Part shown: piece by piece, positions 57,790-64,000 of the stretch
Numbering within the stretch: the stretch's first letter is position 1
Layout: the number at the start of each line of letters is the position of its first letter
Assembly (NCBI GenBank): GCA_018697195.1
Contig: CM031861.1
Coordinates: 3,488,871-3,552,870, forward strand
Source: Certhia americana
Taxonomy: Eukaryota; Chordata; Aves; Passeriformes; Certhiidae
Direction of reading: 5' to 3'
Length of the DNA stretch: 64,000 bases
Notes under the pieces: model-generated
Databases searched by the model: none
The model's input: the letters and a program-made list of their open reading frames with translations, nothing else
What the model was told of the DNA's origin: nothing
Program-made: the position numbers and the translations under genes

Positions 57790-58110
57790 ACAGGAGAATG
57801 TGCTGTGTTTAGGATGAATGGAGAAGCGGGCCTAAATGACTTTCAGATTAGCTGGAACAGATGGAAGGGTCACAGTTGAACAACTTTACACAGGAACATA
57901 AAGGCAATGTTCAAGTGGAGTTCATTGCCTCTGACAGATACTGTCAATCAAACAGGGGACTCTCAGTTAACCAGCAGCCTGTCCTTTTAAAGATTAAATT
58001 AAAAAAAAAAAAAAAAAAAGTATTGTGAGGCGCTGACGGGAGTTTATCTGGTCTGTGTCAGGCATAAACTCCACCCTGAGTGACTAGCATTTTCAAATCA
58101 AGCACAATGA
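57790..58110. promoter_or_regulatory. Candidate regulatory element with PBX-MEIS composite site
   Basis: CTGTCAATCA at 57941-57950 is the reverse complement of the canonical PBX-PREP/MEIS heterodimer site TGATTGACAG. A second TGACAG half-site lies at 57932-57937. Downstream is a 9-bp inverted repeat GGAGTTTAT / ATAAACTCC (58039-58047, 58064-58072). An A-run (about 58001-58019) interrupts the element. Confidence 0.35.
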
Positions 58111-61100
58111 GCTGAGGATGTTTTGAAGAGAAGTGAGTTACAGGCTGCTTTGGGAGGCAGAACTATGATATCATTTCTGCAATGTGCAATCTGGGTCGTG
58201 CCTTTTTAAGGTTGTATATCAGGTTTTGGCTGCTAAGAATCCCTTGCATGATATCCTGGGTGTCAAAAATGAAATTTTCCTAGGCAGTGTACAGCAGATT
58301 AACAGGCAAGGTCTGTGGTGAGGAGGGAGGTGATTTGGATGTGGAAGATGGAAAGAGGAACTTAATTTCTTAGACTGAAAACCCTTTACATGTGAAGTTT
58401 CTTAGACACTGGCACACACTCAGACGCTTTTTGCTTCCTCCTCATTTCCAAATAAATGGAGACAAACAGAGAAAGGAGGGTCCCTTGGATATACATGGGG
58501 ATATATTCAGAAGCACAACCTGTTAATACAGCTCCCTCCAGCTCACTAGTTATGAAAGCAAGAGCAGATGAATAGCAAGAATCATTTCTAGGAGATGAAG
58601 AGAGAAGTTGCACAGGTCACATCTTTGCCTGAGAAGGCTCTCACAGACATCAAATCTTTTCCCCACAACTTCCTTCATCACTTCTCCAGATGAGTGTGGA
58701 GACTCAAGTGAGGAAAACAGGGCTTGATGATACAGGTTTATTAGTTGGATGATCCCTGATTGTAGTCCTAAGTGTCTGGGGAAGCAGATTTCAGCTCTGA
58801 GAGACACCTGATCCTGCTTTACCCTCTGCTGCTGACTCACTCACAAAAATTGTATGAAAGCAGAGATTCAGACTTTACTGATCCTTAGAGAAATAAACTG
58901 TGCCTTCCTGACCATGAATAGTTTAGCAGCAAACTCTTGGTTTACCACACAGCTAGGCCAAAACAACATTTCCTATAATCAATCCCAGGAATGCTCCCTG
59001 TTGGGTCTCACTAGCAAACAGAACCGAGGGCAGTATTCCTGCTCTCTGCACCAGCATCGCTGCCCAACTGACAGATTTGACTGCCAAATCTGAAAAATCA
59101 GAGTTCTTCGAAGTAAACTTTATGAGGCTAAATTACCAGTCAGTAGCTTGTGTCAGCACCTGCTTTTCTTGGCTGTTTCTTTTGAATTGTCTTGTCTCTT
59201 AGCAGATGGCCGTGTGCTGACGACTCTTTGCTTTGTGCTGAAGGCAGTGCTGGGCTTGCAGCCTCTATTCTGAAGGAAACCTGTCATCTGCTCGCTGTCA
59301 AAAAATAACTGCAGTTCCTGTGAAAATCACGGGGTTAAAACCAGGACAGTGCTGGGGGTGTTATATTCTCCTGAGGGCACCCACTCTTTGCTGTTGTGTG
59401 AGGGAGATGTTGGGGGGTGAGGCTGGGGTGCTCCAGCCAGGGGTGCCCCCTTTGCAACAAGGCAGGGTCTGAGAAGGAAAAGCACCTGACAGGGTAAATA
59501 CCAACACAGACAAGTGCTGCAATAAAAACAAACAAAATCCCAGAATGCTAAAGCGGTGTTGCAGCAAGAAGCTGCTACATTTCGTTTGACTAAGACAAAG
59601 CATCTGGAAACCCAGTATGACATCACTTTCCAGCACATTTGGCATTTGCCACTGACTAATTACAGCTCAGAATCATCAGTTAAGAGCATCCAGCTGGTGC
59701 CATCCTGCATGCCCTAGCTGGAGAACTTTGTGAAATTTTTTCAAGGTAAAATTAAGTCTTCTTTTCAGGTGGAAAATGAATATTTGTTAAAGAAAAATCA
59801 AGATTTTATTGGGTTATGTCTAGGTCTCAAACCTTTTATGATTTGAGACTGATGTTTATTGACTCACAAAATATTGCCCTTTATTCAGCTTGCTTGTAAG
59901 TTTTCCTTCTAAAAAAGATGAAAATCTGTCCTAACTGAACTGCTGACCTCTAGCAATGCTCTTGAACTGTCATTCTGTAGCAGATAACATGCTGTTTGTA
60001 CTCCTGTAAATTTTTCATGCAATTTTCGTTGCAACCACTGTTTGGTCTTTATCCTATTAATGAAATCAGGAGTTATAATGTATAGGTAGTTATTTTCATT
60101 AAGGCAGCATTTATGCTACCTCAATACTTTGTACAGGTAGTATTTAATTCTTAATGCAAGGATGATGGCTGATTGAAAAAAAAAAACCAGAACCAAAACC
60201 ACCTTGAAATATATTTCACAGCTGTTGGCAGTCATAATTGTACTATAATTGTAACATGCTACAGCAGATATATTCTTTAATTGTGGCTTTGTCTTAATAG
60301 GAGCTCCAGGAGCAATACAGCTTCTTTTGTTCTATGGAGCTGGACTTTACTTGGCAAGTCAGTCTTTTCATTTTCCACCACTGCCATATTGATACACACC
60401 TAAAACCACTTTTTACATCTAAAAAACATGAGTCTCACAATTCAGAGAGATACTGAAATCGGGCGATTCCAAATTATTCCTGATTTATATGCTCAAATAG
60501 AGCAAAGAATCAGATTATAATTGGCTTTTGATCTTGGTCAAGTAGGAATGAAGAGGCTTTTTCCCCCTATAGATCACATGGGAGCAATGTAAATTAGGAA
60601 ATTATTGTTAAAAGGAAATTAAAATAAAACCAGAGAAATAATCACTGATACAGGAAGATGTTTAACTGTCCAAAGAACTAATGTGGCATGTTCCTCTTTT
60701 ATTCTGCATGACTGGCTCAGACAAGCAAGTTTGTTTGGGAAAAAACATCCAAACAAAGAATTGCAGCGATATTGCAAAGCACCCGTTTTCCATTTAGAAT
60801 TCCTGACAGAGCAGGAAAACAAATGGGGCATGGATTAAAAAATGATCCCTTGATACATCATGTAAGAGTCTTGAGTCAGCTGCAAATAAAACTGGCCATG
60901 TCATGCATCCCCTTAGATGTTCATTAATGGATCACAGTTCTGCTTTTTTTTTAAATAATCACGAGAATTGGCCAAGATACTTTATAAATCAGCCTTTGTT
61001 TGGTCAAAGTTAGAAACCTGGCTCTTACGTATGATTGCTTGTTTTGTGGTTGGTTATGGGGGTTTCTTTCAACAAACAAGATATTGGTGAAGAGCTAGCA

Positions 61101-64000
61101 GATGAGCAATAACAGCTGCAGACTCAAACCCATCTTTTCTTTATGGATAATGCTTCCCATTCTTTTCTTCTCTTGGCTTTGGGTTGGTGCCTGCCAGACT
61201 AGTAAGTAAAAGTTCTTAATCAGAAGATGACGACTGATTGACCACCACAGCTCCATACAGGTGTTCCAAAGAAATCCGTATCCTTGAAGCTAAAGGAGAA
61301 GAGGTGGAAAATTTTGGATTGATATGCAAATATCCCTGGGATGAGCAACACTGTATGGCCTTAAATTTCAGTGTTATGAGCCTCCCAACTATGAAAATGT
61401 TTATTCTGTCCTTTGTAGTAAGACTTGTTGCCATTTTAAACAAAATTATGTAAGCCAGAAGGAAGAGCAAAATACTAGTCAATTAATTAACTTTAAAAAT
61501 GGTGTAAATCTGCCTGAAAATATTACCTTTGCTGCACTAGCAGTGAATGTTAAAAGAACTTAGTCTGTTTTTGTGCTATACCTCTTGTGCTGGACTTTTT
61601 TGTCTGCTTTGCCACAAGCTGTCCGTGGACCTAATGAAAATTACTTGTCTCCCTGTTGTTCCCCCCCAGACAAACCCCATCCATACAGGTAATTTTTGAA
61701 GAACAGGTTATAGATAACCTACCAACCAAGATTCATGTTATCTGCTTCTTAGCGCTTCAAGAAGTAGCAGAATTTGTGCCATAGTTGATAATTAGAAGAG
61801 AGAAAGCAATTAGGAACCCTGCACCTATAAAATAGACATCTCTAAATTTCCAGAAACTGACTTTTTGCATTGGAGTTAATTTAGATTTTATTCCTATACA
61901 ATTCCTATGGTCCTTTTGGAACAGAGCAAGTCCAAACCATGTGTTCCAAAGCCCCTTCAGTAGTTCAAGTGACTTTATGCCCAGGGAGCGATGTTGCAGA
62001 GGCTGGAGGGGTTAAACCTCTCCCGAGGAGCTTAATGCATGTCAGAGTGCATGATGCAATGCTGCAGGGAGGGCTTGGTGACCCCACCTTCCCTCTCCAG
62101 GGCTAGCAAACTGCTCCTGTGAATTTACTGGGTAGATTTAATCAGCAAAACTTCAGATTCTGTTAGACACTCTCAGCCTCCTGTGAGATGAAAAGAGCAG
62201 CTCCCCAAAGCGTGTTCTCAGGAGGCTGGTTGTGCCTGGTGGTGGTTTTGAAGCACCTGTTCCCAGGAAAGGATTTTCTCATAGTTCAGCCTCCAGCCAT
62301 CAATTTTATTTAGTATGAGGAACTTCAGTATCTGCTCAGAGTGTTGCATCTGCGATGTTGAGATATCAATTCTGAAAACAATGACTAAAACATTGCTTCA
62401 TTTGCCACTGTAATAGCTGAACTGTAATTAAATATTAATTTGTTGGGTACCAGTGTTCTTTTCAATACCATAGGACACAAAAGAAAATATAGCTTCTGCA
62501 CCGTTGTCAGGAAGAGCTGAGTGTTTTGAAGGGTTGAATGACAGCCAGAAGAAATGGAAAAAGGAGTTGCAGGATTGATCTCATGGTAAACTAGCAATAC
62601 CCATTACATGTGAAGCATAGGTGACCAGAAAACAGATTAAATTATGCAGACATCTCTTTTTTGTTACTGACTGTGGTGGCAGATGCACAAATCTTGACTT
62701 GTCTGTTGTGCCACTAATCCCTTTTGTTGAACATTTTTTACATGTTAACTGTGGTTGACTGGTGGTTGAGTTGTGGAGATTTTGAAATATTATTGATACA
62801 CTATTAGAAAAAGAAAGAAACTGTGTCGCTTGCTGTGCAAGCTGATTTGCTTTCCCTCAATTGTAGCTTTTTAGAAGGGGCTTACTTGGAAAAATCATGA
62901 GGAATTATTGGACAAATAATATCTGTAAATAGCAAAGTTTTACTGTTGATCTTTTGCCAGTGATTCCATGTATGTTTTAAAAAATGCCCTAGCACATTGT
63001 AAGTAATGTTTACACTAACACATTGTAAGTAGTATTTACAAGCCCTGTGAAAGTGTTTTTCTTGTTATTTTCTGTTGTTTGGGTTTTTTTAAGAAGCTCA
63101 TGGGGTGGATTATGCTAAGGATAGGTCTGTGAAATTCAGGATCAGTCTGAACCAGGTGCATTTGAATACACAAGATTTTGTGGGCAAAGCCCCATGCAGA
63201 TGAGAAAATTAGATATTGAACCACTCCTGCCCTAATGAAACAGCATTGTCTTGGCAGCAAAGCCAGCAGAATTCCCCCCACTACTTAGAAATTAAAATTT
63301 TAAAGCCTAAGCATGCATTTGTAGCAATTTGAAGTCACTCCAAACAGTGCATGGAAGGAATAGAAGTACCATAAAGTACCCTTAGCCAGAAGGCACGACG
63401 TAGCATCCAGCAGAGACAACAAAGTGCAAGTGTTTAAAAGCAGAGCGCAGTCTCTCCCTGGCTTTCACACACACCCCAACATGCAAACGTTGCTGAGAGC
63501 GCCTTCACCTGCAGAAGAAAGCGCATTCCTCCCATGGAGGGATGGCCCCGTTTTCTTCTCTTGTTCAATAAAGAGCCTGGGGTTGTCAGGCTTTGATTCA
63601 GAACAGGAGTGCATTCAGAGGCATCCTCGGGCTGGGCTGGGAGCTGCTCACATCCCCGGAAAATTCAATGGGAGAAAAAGTTTATGGAAGCGAGTAGGAG
63701 TTTATTCAACAGTGTCTGAGGCCTTTCAGAATCATGAGTGAGTGTCTATAAGGGGGCAATCAAGCATAGGCTGGGAATTATCTCTGTTGGTTGCCTACCT
63801 GTGACAGGCCCTCAAGTGCAGCTAAGAGGCTCATTCAGTGCTGGGCAAACAATAGCTGAAGGGGAACAAACAATTCAGAGGAGTCTATCATTCTGTATGG
63901 TGTTATCTTTAGCACTGAATAAAACCGGAGTTCCCCCTTTCTGCCTCGTAGTCAGCACTATTTTTAGGAGCCAGTGGTACTTTTCAACTCTCTTTCACTA
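58111..64000. other. Non-coding sequence to the end of the window
   Basis: AT-rich sequence with no recognised gene, splice-supported exon or transposon. A 26-bp period duplication (ACATTGTAAGT units) lies at about 62994-63040. The stretch 63400-63730 is richer in CpG and may be another regulatory element. Confidence 0.5.

Overview
The window is vertebrate nuclear DNA, almost certainly from a bird and possibly a passerine. It carries many CR1 LINE 3' ends, two short solo LTRs with 6-bp target-site duplications, a compact intron-exon gene, and long AT-rich non-coding stretches. One protein-coding gene can be proved from the sequence: DBX1 (developing brain homeobox 1), on the minus strand. It has four coding exons between 15497 and 11459 with correct splice sites and phases, and encodes about 347 residues once a one-base discrepancy in a run of eight G at 15318-15325 is allowed for. 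A TATA box and CCAAT boxes lie upstream. A 3' UTR of about 1.1 kb runs to a likely polyadenylation site near 10370.

Layout. 1-1310: AT-rich sequence ending in plus-strand polyadenylation signals, probably the 3' UTR of the neighbouring gene (NAV2 is convergent with DBX1 in other amniotes). 1311-10370: transposon-rich spacer between the two convergent genes, with five or six CR1 fragments, two solo LTRs at 4345-4708 and 5149-5746, one copy of a 0.6-kb interspersed repeat, and a long T-rich tract. 10370-15625: the DBX1 transcription unit. Its intron 2 holds a pyrimidine minisatellite with a 100-N assembly gap, followed by a purine tract. 15625-20500: promoter, GC-rich blocks and a candidate enhancer. 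20500-38368: non-coding sequence with almost no recognisable transposons, which suggests constraint. 38369-43905: the second copy of the 0.6-kb repeat and further CR1 copies. 43906-64000: AT-rich non-coding sequence with several stretches dense in homeodomain, POU, SOX, FOX and PBX/MEIS-type motifs, plus small tandem duplications and hairpins.

The most useful reading is of a developmental regulatory domain: one small transcription-factor gene with a long, transposon-poor 5' flank. DBX1 is known to specify neural progenitors of the V0 interneuron class, and the candidate elements upstream would fit neural-tube and hindbrain expression. That link is inference. I found no tRNA, rRNA, CRISPR, operon or prokaryotic-type system. 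I saw no convincing evidence of a wholly new biological system. The best leads are the homopolymer frameshift in DBX1, the direct 0.6-kb repeats flanking the locus, and the motif-dense non-coding elements at about 19.1-19.6, 47.0-47.7 and 57.8-58.1 kb.
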